DNA of 21,987 bases from Chara braunii (Eukaryota; Streptophyta; Charophyceae; Charales; Characeae), in contig BFEA01000320.1 of assembly GCA_003427395.1 (NCBI GenBank), positions 486,766 to 508,752 on the forward strand. Reading direction: 5' to 3'. Below, piece by piece: positions 1 to 8,731 of this stretch. A model generated the notes under the pieces. That model was not told the origin of the DNA. It made no database searches and saw nothing but the letters and a program-made list of their open reading frames with translations. The stretch's first letter is position 1; each line of letters starts with the position of its first letter. The translations under genes were made by a program, and so were the position numbers.

Positions 1-6
1 CACACA

Positions 7-92
<86 letters not shown>
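1..92. repeat. Compound (CA)n(GA)n microsatellite
   Basis: About twelve CA units run directly into more than thirty GA units, ending at 92. It is truncated by the window edge on the left, so its full length is unknown. No coding content is seen. Confidence 0.97.
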
Positions 93-95
<3 letters not shown>

Positions 96-192
96 AAATG
101 GGGGCGAGGGAGAGAGCATGATTCAATTGTAGAGAGACTTGCAGGGTCTCCCTGGGGTTGTGAAAGGATGATTACATGGGCACTTTCAGTAA

Positions 193-248
193 TGTGTGTG
201 TTTGTGTGTGTGTGTGTGTGCACGCGCGCACGTGAGAGAGAGAGAGAG
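193..248. repeat. (TG)n / (CG) / (GA)n compound microsatellite
   Basis: A TG tract with one TTT interruption passes through a short CACGCGCGCACG stretch into GA repeats. Short open frames across it (Cys-Val-Cys-Val or Arg-Glu repeats) are products of the repeat and not genes. Confidence 0.93.
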
Positions 249-310
249 GGGGAAGAGAGATTTCTATTTTTATACCATCACTTCTGTTTATTTCTGTTTT
301 TATATCATCA

Positions 311-391
311 CATCTGTTTACTTGATTCTCTCTCCCTCATCTGTTTACTTGATTCTTTCTCCCTCATCTGTTTACTTGATTCTTTCTGCAA
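311..391. repeat. 27-bp minisatellite, three units
   Basis: The unit beginning CATCTGTTTACTTGATTC recurs at 311, 338 and 365 with a strict 27-bp period; the third unit diverges at its end. It lies in the pyrimidine-rich stretch upstream of the DUS3 gene and may be part of its promoter or leader. Confidence 0.9.
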
Positions 392-623
392 ACCCTGCAG
401 GGAGCTTGGATTGGCACCGCTGCCAGACTGTGACAACCGTTCTGCTGATGGGCCAGCAGCTGTTCTCAGGCTCAGCTGCATCACTCCAGAGTGTTAGTGT
501 TACAGAAGGGAAAGTCGAGGGGAGAAGGTTTCAGTGAAGAACGAGTGCCATTGGCGAAAAGGGGAGATCTACGCAGCTGGGGTGAAGAGCAAGCAGTCTG
601 ACAAACAGAAGAGCTGAGGCGAG

Positions 624-3600
624 ATGGTCCCGGTACCTGACAGCGAGCAGCCAGATTCGTCACTGCAGGTTTCATCTCCTCGGAGCAATGGCGGTCAAGG
701 GAGGGCAGCGTTATCTGCCGATGACTTGGTGGCACGGGGGCATGCTCCCATGAAATGTGAGTACTTGAAAAACTCAATGAAGACAGAGCGGGTAAATGAC
801 GAGGAGTCTGAGAGGTTGGTGACGATGACTGCAACCAGCGCATCGCAGGACACTGCGGATGCTTCTGACACTATCGATGATGCAGCAGAAGGGGCAGGTG
901 CAGTGCGAGGCACGGGAGGGAAAATCTCAGCCGTGAAGAAATCGAAGAAGGCACAAAAGAGGGAAAGGCGGGAGCTGCAAAGGTCTGTGCTGGTGCTCTG
1001 TGGAGCAGTTGCAAAAGCGGGAACTGTGGACGGTTGTCGCTTCGGCGAACGATGCCAGTTTAATCATGATATTGCTGCATACCTGGCGCACAAACCAGCC
1101 GACCTCCCTGGACCTTGCCCCTTCTCCACCCAGTTGTCAGAGCCGAATCTCTCCAGGGCATGCCCATTCGGAATTACGTGCCGGTTCGCCTCATCTCATC
1201 CTTTGAACCTCAAGAAAGCTGGCGGGACATTAGTGTCAGCCTCGGGAGTACCAGGGTCAGCGGCAGCCACTGCTGCAAGGACTGAAGGAAGTAATAAGTG
1301 TCCAGATGCAGATGTCCCTGAGGAGAATAGCAAAGAATTGCTGGTGCAGGGCGGATGCGTCAGAGTGAAACATGACGACAACGGGAACAGGACATCCACT
1401 GCGTGTCCGGGATCAGAGGCTGCAAGCGAGAGAACGGAGGAGGGAATTGTTGCATCGTGCCCAAGAAAGGAGGAGAGGGGGTCGGAGGCGGCGAGTGCTA
1501 GCACCAAGGAGGGGATTACATCGTCGTGTCCAAAGGAGGAGGGGAGGGATGAGGGGGGGGAAGAAGAGGAGGGGGAAGAGAAAGGGACAGACGTTCTCGC
1601 TGAGGGAGATCAGGGTAAGGGTAAGCACAACAAGAAGGGAATTGCTGCATCGTGCCCAAGAAAGGAGGGGAGGGGGTCGGAGGCAGCGAGTCCTAGCACC
1701 GAGGAGGGGATTACGCCGTGTCCAACAAAGGAGGAGAGGGATGAGGTGGGGGAAGCAGAGGAGGGGGAAGAGAATGGGACAGCCGTTCTCACTGAGGGAG
1801 ATCAGGGTAAGGGTAAGCGCAACAAGAAAGGAGAGTACCATGGCATCACGGGAGAGGCAAATAGTCTTCCGAAGGGCTTGCGAAGTCAGCTGTGGAAGAA
1901 CAAAGTGAAGTTCAAAAGGGCAAACGTCGCCCTCCGAGCGTTAGGCATCTTCAAGGACAAATCCGAAAAGAACGCCAACGATGACTGCAGCAATGGCTCG
2001 CAGATGGATCACGCCGAACCTGTGGTGGAGAGCGTTGACACTGCTGCAAATTCTGCTCCAGGGAGAACGGAGACTGTTGAGGCGGAAAATGTTGATCACA
2101 CTGCCACTGCTTCTTCGGATGGTAGAGAACCGGACTGGAAACCGCCTAGTCGCGATGATGCTGATGTAGCAACTGCCACGGGGAGGCAACAAAACGGTAT
2201 TGAGCTGCAAAGTGATGTGACTTATAACGACTCGACAGAGCATCAGGACGGCAAGCTGCATCATGATGTTGGTCATAATGACGATGACAGGGAGCAGGTA
2301 GACGTCATTGTCGAAACACAATTACCACCGAGCGCAAGTCGGGAGAAAGCTGAAGGTGACGGTGATGATTGGCAAGCTGCAACTCCAGCACCCACTTGCA
2401 AGAGAGAGGTCGTCGAAGACTCTTCTTTTTCTTGTAATTCTTCTTCCTCTGAGGCATGCACAATGCCGCCGGATGGACGGAAAGTACTTGGTGATGTGCA
2501 GTCGACTGTGTGTGTGGGTCAGGAGAGAGATGAAGGGGCACATGACGATTGGCAAGGCGTTCACCTGCCGGAGGCGGCACCAGGGGTGGCATGCAAAGCC
2601 GCAACCGTTGGAGCCTCTCCCACTTCTACTTCCGATCAATCGAAAAAGTCGCTGGACGAGGAGACACCGCATGTCAATGTGGAGGTGACTGACGCGCCAC
2701 GTACTCGGTATGGTGGAGATTGTGGTGTTGTGGGGGAGGGTAAGGAATTGAAGTGGGGAAGGCGCGAGAAGAGGGCGATCGACTTCCGTGGAAAGCTTTA
2801 CCTTGCGCCTCTGACGACTGTCGGAAACCTTCCCTTTCGGAGAGTCTGCAAGCAGCTAGGGGCTGATGTTACTTGCGGAGAGATGGCTATGGCGACGAAC
2901 TTGCTTCAGGGCCAGAGCTCCGAATGGGCGCTTTTGAGAAGACATGAGAGCGAGGACCTGTTCGGGGTGCAGATATGCGGCGGCCATCCCGATTCCCTGG
3001 CCAGGGCGTCGGAACTCATCGAAAGGGTGTGCGATGTAGATTTTGTTGACATCAACATGGGTTGTCCGATTGACGTTGTCTGCGGCAAGGGTGCAGGGTC
3101 GGCACTGCTCAACAAAGTGTCGAGGATGGAAATGATCGTGCGGGCGGTGTCGGGAACTCTGGAGTGCCCGCTGACTGTGAAGTTGCGCTCCGGATACGCG
3201 GACAATCGCAACACTGTGCATACTGTTCTGCCGAAGCTGCGCGAGTGGGGAGCGTCCGCTGCGACGGTTCATCCGCGATCAAGGCAACAGAGGTACACCA
3301 AGCTCGCCGACTGGGATTACCTGAGACGAAAATGCGCAACCGAGACTGTGACCGATAGTATCCAGCTGGTCGGCAACGGAGATCTGTTCTCCTTTGTCGA
3401 CTACAACGAAAACATGGAAGCTTCACGATTGGCGACTTGTATGATCGCCAGGGGAGCGCTGATCAAGCCGTGGCTTTTCACGGAGATAAAGGAGCAGCGT
3501 CACTGGGACATTTCCGCGACCGAGCGCCTAGAGCTGCTGAAGGACTACTGCCGATTCGGTTTGCAGCATTGGGGTTCTGACAACCAAGGTGTGGAGACGA

Positions 3601-3860
3601 CAAGGCGCTTCTTGCTCGAGTGGCTGAGCTTCCTGCACAGGTATATCCCTGTAGGTTTATTGGAGAGAGTGCCGCAGAAGATGGCATGGAGGCCACCTGC
3701 CTATTATGGGAGGAACGACCTTGAGACGCTTATGGCAAGTGACAGCGCAGCAGACTGGGTGCGAATCAGTGAGCTGCTCCTTGGGCCAGCACCAGAATAC
3801 TTTACATTCACTCCAAAACACAAGTCCAATGCCTACGACAGTACAGTGGAGAATGGATAG
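624..3860 (+). CDS. DUS3: tRNA-dihydrouridine(47) synthase [NAD(P)+], DUS3-like
   Basis: An FMN-dependent enzyme that reduces uridine 47 in the variable loop of cytosolic tRNAs to dihydrouridine. An in-frame TGA at 615-617 and a good context (G at -3, G at +4) fix the ATG at 624. Two CCCH zinc fingers typical of the family sit near the N-terminus: C126/C138/C144/H148 and C165/C180/C186/H192. A long hydrophilic low-complexity linker (about 200-700) follows. The Dus TIM-barrel begins at about 720 with LYLAPLTTVGN (FMN site), carries the NMGCP motif whose cysteine, C814, is the expected catalytic residue, and continues through GNGD, MIARGALIKPWLFTEIKE and a helical C-terminal region ending in PKHKSNAY, all diagnostic of DUS3 rather than DUS1, 2 or 4. 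Length is 1078 aa against about 650-700 in human and yeast homologues; the excess is in the linker. No intron interrupts it. Family assignment is very secure; linker function is unknown. Confidence 0.96.
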   Translation: MVPVPDSEQPDSSLQVSSPRSNGGQGRAALSADDLVARGHAPMKCEYLKNSMKTERVNDEESERLVTMTATSASQDTADASDTIDDAAEGAGAVRGTGGKISAVKKSKKAQKRERRELQRSVLVLCGAVAKAGTVDGCRFGERCQFNHDIAAYLAHKPADLPGPCPFSTQLSEPNLSRACPFGITCRFASSHPLNLKKAGGTLVSASGVPGSAAATAARTEGSNKCPDADVPEENSKELLVQGGCVRVKHDDNGNRTSTACPGSEAASERTEEGIVASCPRKEERGSEAASASTKEGITSSCPKEEGRDEGGEEEEGEEKGTDVLAEGDQGKGKHNKKGIAASCPRKEGRGSEAASPSTEEGITPCPTKEERDEVGEAEEGEENGTAVLTEGDQGKGKRNKKGEYHGITGEANSLPKGLRSQLWKNKVKFKRANVALRALGIFKDKSEKNANDDCSNGSQMDHAEPVVESVDTAANSAPGRTETVEAENVDHTATASSDGREPDWKPPSRDDADVATATGRQQNGIELQSDVTYNDSTEHQDGKLHHDVGHNDDDREQVDVIVETQLPPSASREKAEGDGDDWQAATPAPTCKREVVEDSSFSCNSSSSEACTMPPDGRKVLGDVQSTVCVGQERDEGAHDDWQGVHLPEAAPGVACKAATVGASPTSTSDQSKKSLDEETPHVNVEVTDAPRTRYGGDCGVVGEGKELKWGRREKRAIDFRGKLYLAPLTTVGNLPFRRVCKQLGADVTCGEMAMATNLLQGQSSEWALLRRHESEDLFGVQICGGHPDSLARASELIERVCDVDFVDINMGCPIDVVCGKGAGSALLNKVSRMEMIVRAVSGTLECPLTVKLRSGYADNRNTVHTVLPKLREWGASAATVHPRSRQQRYTKLADWDYLRRKCATETVTDSIQLVGNGDLFSFVDYNENMEASRLATCMIARGALIKPWLFTEIKEQRHWDISATERLELLKDYCRFGLQHWGSDNQGVETTRRFLLEWLSFLHRYIPVGLLERVPQKMAWRPPAYYGRNDLETLMASDSAADWVRISELLLGPAPEYFTFTPKHKSNAYDSTVENG
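1443..1829 (+). repeat. In-frame tandem duplication inside DUS3 (two 65/64-codon units)
   Basis: Units at 1443-1637 and 1638-1829 are near-identical at DNA level with a 195-bp period; the second lacks one codon. The encoded unit starts GI(V/A)ASCPRKE, contains a Glu/Gly-rich acidic run, and ends in GDQGKGKxNKKG, at residues about 274-338 and 339-402. The frame is kept, so the duplication lengthens the linker between the zinc fingers and the catalytic domain. Each unit holds two CP(R/K/T)KE-type cysteines, echoing the CP motifs of the second zinc finger but without the spacing of a CCCH finger. Confidence 0.95.
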
Positions 3861-3864
3861 CTTC

Positions 3865-4046
3865 CCATCATGATATCCTTTTTTCCTTTTTTTTTTTTTT
3901 CTTTTTTTTTTTGTACAAACAGAACCTTACGGTTCTGTCTCCTTGTCCATTCTGGTGAGCGCCAGTCCAGTTCCCATTCCCCCGGCAAGTCGAAAGGGAA
4001 TACAATAGATGCTCACGGAGTCTCGCGCAGCCTGCCATCATGATAT
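3865..4046 (-). mobile_element. Short retroposed insert (SINE or 5'-truncated LINE) with 12-bp TSD
   Basis: Perfect 12-bp direct repeats CCATCATGATAT at 3865-3876 and 4035-4046 bracket 158 bp. Read on the minus strand the insert ends in a long A-rich tail (the T-rich run at 3877-3912). Just before the tail is a perfect 8-bp hairpin, ACAGAACC-GTAA-GGTTCTGT (3919-3938 on +), of the kind used as a 3' recognition stem by some LINE reverse transcriptases and their SINEs. Target-site duplication plus A-tail plus 3' stem indicate target-primed insertion. I see no tRNA A/B boxes or 5S/7SL similarity, so the parent family is not identified. It landed 4 nt after the DUS3 stop codon and must form part of that gene's 3'UTR if the transcript extends through it. 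Confidence 0.82.
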
Positions 4047-4211
4047 GAAGTTATTAACTTATTATGATGAACTACTATTTTTTTGTGTTTTTTTTTTTTA
4101 ACCTGTGGCATGCTATCTATATGATGCGATGAACTCCTAAACAACAACTTCTTGAATGACTGACTCTTCATTTAGTGGGGAGAGGCGAGGAGGGGGTGCC
4201 AGGTGTAATCC

Positions 4212-4322
4212 CTACCGTCTTCACCCTAATAGAATGCCCGGTCATTATAGCTGTATATAGATTGAAAATTGCACCAGATACGGCTATAATGACCGGTCAG
4301 TCTATTCGGGTGAAGACGGTAG
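4212..4322. mobile_element. Foldback MITE-like element, family 1 copy a
   Basis: Arms 4212-4256 and 4278-4322 are 45 nt long and complementary except at 4 positions, separated by a 21-nt loop. Outer ends read CTACCGTCTTCACCC; the inner part of the arm holds CCGGTCATTATAGC. Two related elements (4384-4498, 9451-9530) share the inner core and general layout, which argues for a dispersed family and not a chance hairpin. No clear target-site duplication or protein; the whole element would transcribe into a near-perfect hairpin RNA. Confidence 0.8.
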
Positions 4323-4327
4323 TGACT

Positions 4328-4379
4328 GAACAGGAACTGTTCTGAATTTCACCGAACAGGAACTGTTATGGATTTCACC
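4328..4379. repeat. 26-bp tandem duplication
   Basis: GAACAGGAACTGTTCTG... occurs at 4328 and again at 4354 with two substitutions, filling the gap between the two neighbouring foldback elements. Each unit contains a small palindrome, GAACAG-GAA-CTGTTC in the first copy. Confidence 0.88.
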
Positions 4380-4383
4380 TTCT

Positions 4384-4498
4384 GCTACCTTCTTCCGCCG
4401 AATACGACGTATGGTCATTATAGTTGTATTTGAGGCATCTTTCAGTCTAGATACACAGCTATAATGACCGTAGGTTGTATTCGGCGGAAGAAGGTAGC
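4384..4498. mobile_element. Foldback MITE-like element, family 1 copy b
   Basis: The arms begin GCTACCTTCTTCCGCCGAAT at 4384 and end in the matching complement at 4498; about 45 nt pair with few mismatches around a ~20-nt loop. The core GGTCATTATAG(T/C)TGT is shared with copy a, while the outer third differs (CTACCTTCTTCCGCCG here, CTACCGTCTTCACCC there). It sits only 61 bp from copy a in a tandem arrangement. Confidence 0.8.
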
Positions 4499-4723
4499 CA
4501 CTGTGAATATTTTGTCAGATGCAAAGCAGAAGGTTAAGTGAGGTCAGGAATGATCCTGTGGCTGTAACCGGAAAGTGATCAATCTCGAGCCACAGAAATG
4601 CTGCTAGGTGCTCTCTGTTTGTTTTTTCATGTTGTTTTTTTCGTCAGCTTCGCTTCTTGATTGACTATTGCAGTGCTCCATCCGTCTTTACTTCTTTTTT
4701 TTTTTCTTTTTTTTTCATTTCTT

Positions 4724-4830
4724 TTTGGACCGTTTCTCGATTTGTGTGTGTCATCCTTGCACAGGGGCCATGCTAATCTTCTCCGCTCCATATCGCTCCA
4801 ATTTTTTTTTTAACGGATGTCCCGCAGGAC
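4724..4830 (-). pseudogene. U6 snRNA retropseudogene
   Basis: Read on the minus strand from 4830, this is recognisably U6 snRNA: a 5' stem GTCCTGCGGGAC, then ATCCGT, TTGGAGCGATA, the highly conserved AGAAGATTAGCATGGCCCC with the catalytic AGC triad, TGCAAGGATGACAC, and AAATCGAGAAACGGTCC at the 3' end. Three things say it is dead: an A-run expansion after ATCCGT (ten A where normal U6 has about four), disruption of the ACAGAGA box (ATATGGAGCGGAGAAG here), and a 3' A-rich tail in place of the RNA polymerase III T-run terminator. The A-tail suggests LINE-mediated retroposition. An imperfect candidate duplication (GTCTTTACTT before, GTTTACTT after, on +) flanks it. The role of a functional U6 would be catalysis in the spliceosome. 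Confidence 0.88.
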
Positions 4831-4921
4831 CTGTTTTTACGTTTACTTTTAAACGGACAGAAGACAACCTGGGAAATTTTGCAAAAAGCAGTTCATTCAG
4901 CATACCCCACCACATGATCAG

Positions 4922-4924
<3 letters not shown>

Positions 4925-4997
<73 letters not shown>

Positions 4998-5028
4998 ATG
5001 TGTGTGTGTGTGTGCGTGTGTGTGTGTT
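4925..5028. repeat. (TG)n microsatellite
   Basis: About 35 uninterrupted TG units, then interrupted TG with TTTA and CG variants. Open frames reading Cys-Val repeats through it are not genes. Confidence 0.97.
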
Positions 5029-5029
5029 C

Positions 5030-5862
5030 TCTGCCTATGAATTCAAAATAACTTCAATTTCACGGAGGGATGGAACGCATGCAACCTCTCTCTCACATCT
5101 TCCCAGGAAAAAGGAACCCCCTTCTTTTCTGTGTTTTTTTTTGTCTTTCGGCATTAAACCACCACTACCTCCGAGCCTCTTTTTGCCCAGGCGCATTCCC
5201 CCTGCTGTGCGCCGAGCTTTCCACGACGAATGGTACACACCTGAGACACCGGCCTGACCCAGCATGAGACTGACAAGCAAAGGCAAAACATTTCAATCGA
5301 CCGCCCGCACCACACTCTTGGTCTGTCGGCCAGTCACTGCAGTACGGGACAAAGCCGACGTCAGGATCGACCCGTCGAGTCATGCAACGTCAGACGAACG
5401 GCAAGTGACCTGCTGGTCTGACACGACATGGAACAAGACAGGTCCAGGCGCAGAACTGGTTGCTAGGTAGGTAGTCCGAACATGGGAGGACATCCAGCCT
5501 GCAATGTATTCGAAGTCGTCGGAAGATGGGGGGGTGTGCACCTTGGCTACCACAGTGTGACGGACAACAGCAAAAGACAGTGCTCAACCTCGGGAGAGGC
5601 GGGAGAATATACAGGAGCTGGCGCCATGGGCTGTAAGGTTGTCGTCAGAATCTGGCCATCACATGATGATGCCCCATCGTGACTCACGACTTAAGCTTTT
5701 TTTTGTCTGAATCTCTACTTGTATATTGTGGTCAAATGCATCCTGGAAGGCGTCAGTACAAGTGTGCCCCACGACTCAGACGTGTCGGTGACTTTCTGCT
5801 GAAGAACCACTTTCACGTTGCGATCGAGACCGTCCAAACATGGGTATTTTCACTGGTACCCC
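5030..5862. other. Spacer without recognisable gene
   Basis: Mixed-composition sequence. Open frames on both strands are short and lack recognisable motifs. No RNA gene, terminal repeat or clear tandem structure is visible. A CTAGGTAGGTAG direct repeat near 5463 is too small to interpret. Confidence 0.6.
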
Positions 5863-6470
5863 CGCCTGATGAGGTAACCACAGGCTGAACAACAGCTTAA
5901 ACCACTAGTGAATGGGGGCCTGGGCCCTGTCCCATCCTGGTTAAGCTGGGCATTATTATGAGATAACCGCAGGCTAAACAACAGTTAAGAGCACTAGTGA
6001 ATGGGGGCCTCGTCCCTGTCCCGTGCTCGTTAAGCTGGGCCTGATGAGACAACCCAACCGCAGGATGAACAACAATTGAACCACGCCAGTAAATGGGGGG
6101 CGGACTGATCCCTATTTCATGCTGGCTAAGCTGGGCCTGATGCAATAACCGCAGGCGAAACAACAATTAAACCACCAGTAAATGGGGGGCTGATCCCTAT
6201 GCCATGCGGGCTAAGCTGGGGCTGGTGACATAACCAAAGCTGAACAACAATTAAGTTGAATTAACGCACCATATGTGGTTGTGTGTCTGTGTATGTGGCT
6301 GTGTGTCTATGGATGTGGCTGTGTGTCTGTGTATGTGGCTGTGTGTCTGTGTATGTGGCTGTGTGTTACCCACCAATAAATAGGGGGCTGATACCTGTGT
6401 CATGCTGGGTAAGCTGGGCCTGATGAGATCAACTGGGCGTTGGACAACAATTAAACCACCAGTAAACCTG
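5863..6470. repeat. Tandem array of ~86-bp units
   Basis: A diverged unit containing TAACCGCAGGCTGAACAACA, then CCAGTAAATGGGGG, then TAAGCTGGGCCTGATGAGA repeats with starts near 5875, 5964, 6056, 6146 and 6231. A sixth, rearranged unit is at about 6366-6470, after the embedded 20-bp minisatellite. Units are roughly 85-90 bp and 75-90 percent alike by eye. No coding potential is conserved between units. Confidence 0.85.
6273..6366. repeat. 20-bp minisatellite inside the 86-bp array
   Basis: ATGTGGCTGTGTGTCTGTGT repeats at 6273, 6293, 6313, 6333 and 6353 (the last truncated). It splits the last two units of the larger array, so it expanded or inserted after the array formed. Confidence 0.93.
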
Positions 6471-6471
6471 G

Positions 6472-6985
6472 GGGTTGGGGGTCTGGTTTTCTTTTCTCAC
6501 TCTTTTTTGTTTCACACTGAGAAAGCTCTTTTGTCCATTCGTGGGGAGCAGCACGTACTGGTAAACGGCCCCACCGTCCGCTATGAACATATGATGGCGG
6601 ACACTTGTATGAAACCCAGTCACGACGAAATTTGGAAGGTGACAGCATTGGTTGCCCTGGCCATACCCCAAGAGACATCGTCGGTCAGCTTTTGTGGCTA
6701 TGCCTATCAGACCCTCGGGCTCATGCGCACAGGATGGTCAGAGTGGGGCCTTTGAGTTGGAAAACAATTCTTCGGGCCGAAACGCCATCAGTCCACAAGT
6801 GGTTAACGGGGACCCCCACTTTCACCTCCTGAGTAACGGGTCGAAATCTGAAATTTCAATTTAGAGTTCGGGCCTCAATTTTTATGTTTTCTAAGTTCTT
6901 CTTAAGTTTTTAAAGGGGGGTTTGTTATTCATGGCATTAAAAGTTCTCTAAATTGAGACGCCTCCGTTAACCCCCTCTCGTATAT
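6472..6985. other. Spacer with a small inverted repeat
   Basis: No gene recognised. TCAATTTAGAG at 6856-6866 is the complement of CTCTAAATTGA at 6946-6956, and GGTTAACGG occurs outside each arm in inverted orientation (near 6801 and 6966). This may be the eroded remains of another foldback element directly beside the TTAA-family fragment at 6986. Confidence 0.4.
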
Positions 6986-7106
6986 TCGTATTTCCTAAAG
7001 CCATGCCCGTTAACAAGCCACGATTTTAGCAAACGTACGGGCCACCACAGGAGTGACCGAACTAATGGTTCTGCTCTATTTTTTTTTTGAAATAACTGTG
7101 TGGTCA

Positions 7107-7242
7107 CTGACCGGTGCACAGTTCCGAATTCTTTTGCAGGAAGGAATTACAACAGTAACAGGGCACAGTGACTTTGTGAGTGACTTTGCAGGAAGGAATT
7201 ACAACAGTAACAGGGCACAGTGACTGCGCGGTGACTGACCGG
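7107..7242. repeat. Nested tandem duplication
   Basis: A segment starting TTTGCAGGAAGGAATTACAA occurs at 7133 and 7185 (period 52). It is bracketed by a further direct repeat, CTGACCGGTGCA(C/T)AGTTCC, near 7107 and 7215. The layout suggests repeated slippage or unequal exchange. Confidence 0.85.
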
Positions 7243-7432
7243 TGCATAGTTCCGAATTCTTTGTAGTATGGTTATGGGCTGAGAGAGGGCAGTTAGAAAC
7301 TGCAAAAAGCAGATTCTGAACTGTGACAGCTTAAAGTTTGTGCGCTTCTAGCTGTTCGTTGGAAGTTCAGAAGTGGCAAAATCAGGCGGCCACTCGTTTT
7401 TTTTTTTTTTTTTTTTCCGTGCCTGCTTATGC

Positions 7433-7600
7433 CACGGCCGAGCTGTCTAGGCCACACCCGTGGCTGGGGCATGGCCGAGATGTCTTGGCCACGGCCATGG
7501 ATGGGTCACGGGCGAGATGTCTAGGCCACGAGGCGAGATGTCTAGGCCATGCCCGTGGCTGGGGCACGGGCGAGATGCCTAGTCCACACCCCTGGGGAAA
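7433..7600. repeat. GC-rich minisatellite (~40-bp units)
   Basis: GGGCGAGATGTCTAGGCCAC and variants recur about five times, alternating with CCCGTGGCTGGGGCA. Units are unequal in length. A 20-bp poly-T tract lies immediately upstream (about 7398). Confidence 0.82.
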
Positions 7601-7647
7601 CGAGCCAAGAACAGGAGGGCCTGCTACGGGTAACTGCTCCCAGGCCA

Positions 7648-7813
7648 GGGGTCAAGTCCCACTAGCAGCATTGAGCTACCTCAACGCATGAATCTGGACG
7701 TGTTTGTGGAGACGTGTAGTTCAGGAAACTCAACCCCATTTCTGCACATCTCCGCAAAAGCGTCCAGATTCGGGCGTTGAGGTAGCTCAACGCTGCTAGT
7801 GGGACTTAGCCCC
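7648..7813. mobile_element. Foldback MITE-like element, family 2 copy a
   Basis: Left end GGGGTCAAGTCCCACTAGCA; right end is its near-complement. Arms of roughly 66-70 nt pair almost throughout (CTACCTCAACGC and CTGGACG blocks included) round a loop near 7725-7740. Flanks read AGGCCA at 7642-7647 and 7814-7819, a possible 6-bp target-site duplication, although weaker complementarity continues outside (to about 7609 and 7856), so the true ends are uncertain. A second copy at the right end of the window (21800-21962) shares terminal and internal blocks, establishing a family. Confidence 0.85.
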
Positions 7814-8048
7814 AGGCCACGGGAAAGAGTGTGGTACCACTACCGCCACCTCCTGTTTTTGCCAATTATTGAACCGCTAGGCCGCGGAACGCATGATTTA
7901 CTGTTTCTTCTTGCAGTTTCTGACTCGTCTTCGCCCAAGCGTGCAGTGGACTGTTATTTCTGCGAATTCTGAACTGTGCAGTGGTTGACAGGCGCAGTTG
8001 TCTCTTTTTTCCCACTGCCAATAGCTGGGCCACGTACTGGCGGTTTAA

Positions 8049-8363
8049 AATGGCAGTTGTCATCACCATAGTCGCAACAACAGCGGAGGAGAGGGATCGC
8101 AAGGCCCAAGCAAACAGGCGGGAACAGGCAGCAGCAACAGCACCCCAGGTACATAGTCAAGAGGGGTCTTCCCGGAGACCGGCGCTCTGACAGCTAAACA
8201 AAGAAAATGCTGATGACTACCCGATCACATTGTGGCGATCTAATCTTGGGATGTAGGGGCATTTCCTCCATAAGCATCAAACGATCTTCTGTAAAGCAGT
8301 TTTTTTTGGGAAAGGGCTGCGGACGCCTGGACCACAGCGAAACTAGAGGTGAAATGGTCATAT
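8049..8363. other. Spacer without recognisable gene
   Basis: Short open frames only, none with recognisable motifs; no repeat copy found elsewhere in the window. Confidence 0.55.
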
Positions 8364-8459
8364 AGGAACAGGAACAAAGGGTAGTCAGTTCCAGGAACAG
8401 GAACAAAGGGTAGTCAGTTCCAGGAACAGGAACAAAGGATAGTCAGTTCCAGGAACAGG
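8364..8459. repeat. 29-bp tandem repeat, 3.3 units
   Basis: AGGAACAGGAACAAAGGGTA plus GTCAGTTCC occurs at 8364, 8393 and 8422 with one substitution, and starts again at 8451. The last, partial unit merges with the left arm of the long inverted repeat at 8444-9718, so the array may have been amplified from the end of that arm. Confidence 0.95.
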
Positions 8460-8731
8460 GCTAGGTCAGAACTACGGAGAGATTTCTACGAGGAAGAGCA
8501 CCGCCCGCAGCCCCAAAGGGAAAAAGTAGCTCCAAGGCAGAAAGACAAATGACTATAGCCCACACAAAAGGTGCTGCAAAGTGGTTTCCAAGGGACATTG
8601 GATCCGGTTTCCAGCAGGTGCCGCTTCCCACCAATAGATGGAGCAGCCCGATAGCCAAGACCTCAAGGAAGAACAAATGGAATAAGACAAAAAGACGTAT
8701 TATTCATGATTCAAGTAGAAAATGTTAACAT

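Larger units (their letters stand above)
6986..8048. mobile_element. Probable third copy of the TTAA-flanked family, interrupted
   Basis: 6986-7046 aligns with part of the copy at 10995-11144: both contain GCCACGATTTTAG(C/A)AAACGTACGGGC in the same orientation. At the other end 8022-8048 matches that copy's terminus: ATAGCTGGGCCACGTACTGG, then CGGT and TTAA. The 1 kb between contains a tandem duplication, a minisatellite and a complete foldback element, so either this is one element broken open by insertions or two separate fragments. The left terminal repeat is missing. Confidence 0.45.

Noticed and set aside
1372-1908. Arg-rich 178-codon frame overlapping DUS3
   Set aside because: A frame-shifted reading of the low-complexity duplicated linker; the DUS3 frame continues intact through it into conserved domains.
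4668-5257. Cys-Val repeat open frames across 4.7-5.3 kb
   Set aside because: Produced by the (TG)n tract and by the antisense of the U6-like copy.
5863-6470. CRISPR-like array
   Set aside because: Units are contiguous, diverged and lack constant repeats alternating with unique spacers; the genome is eukaryotic.
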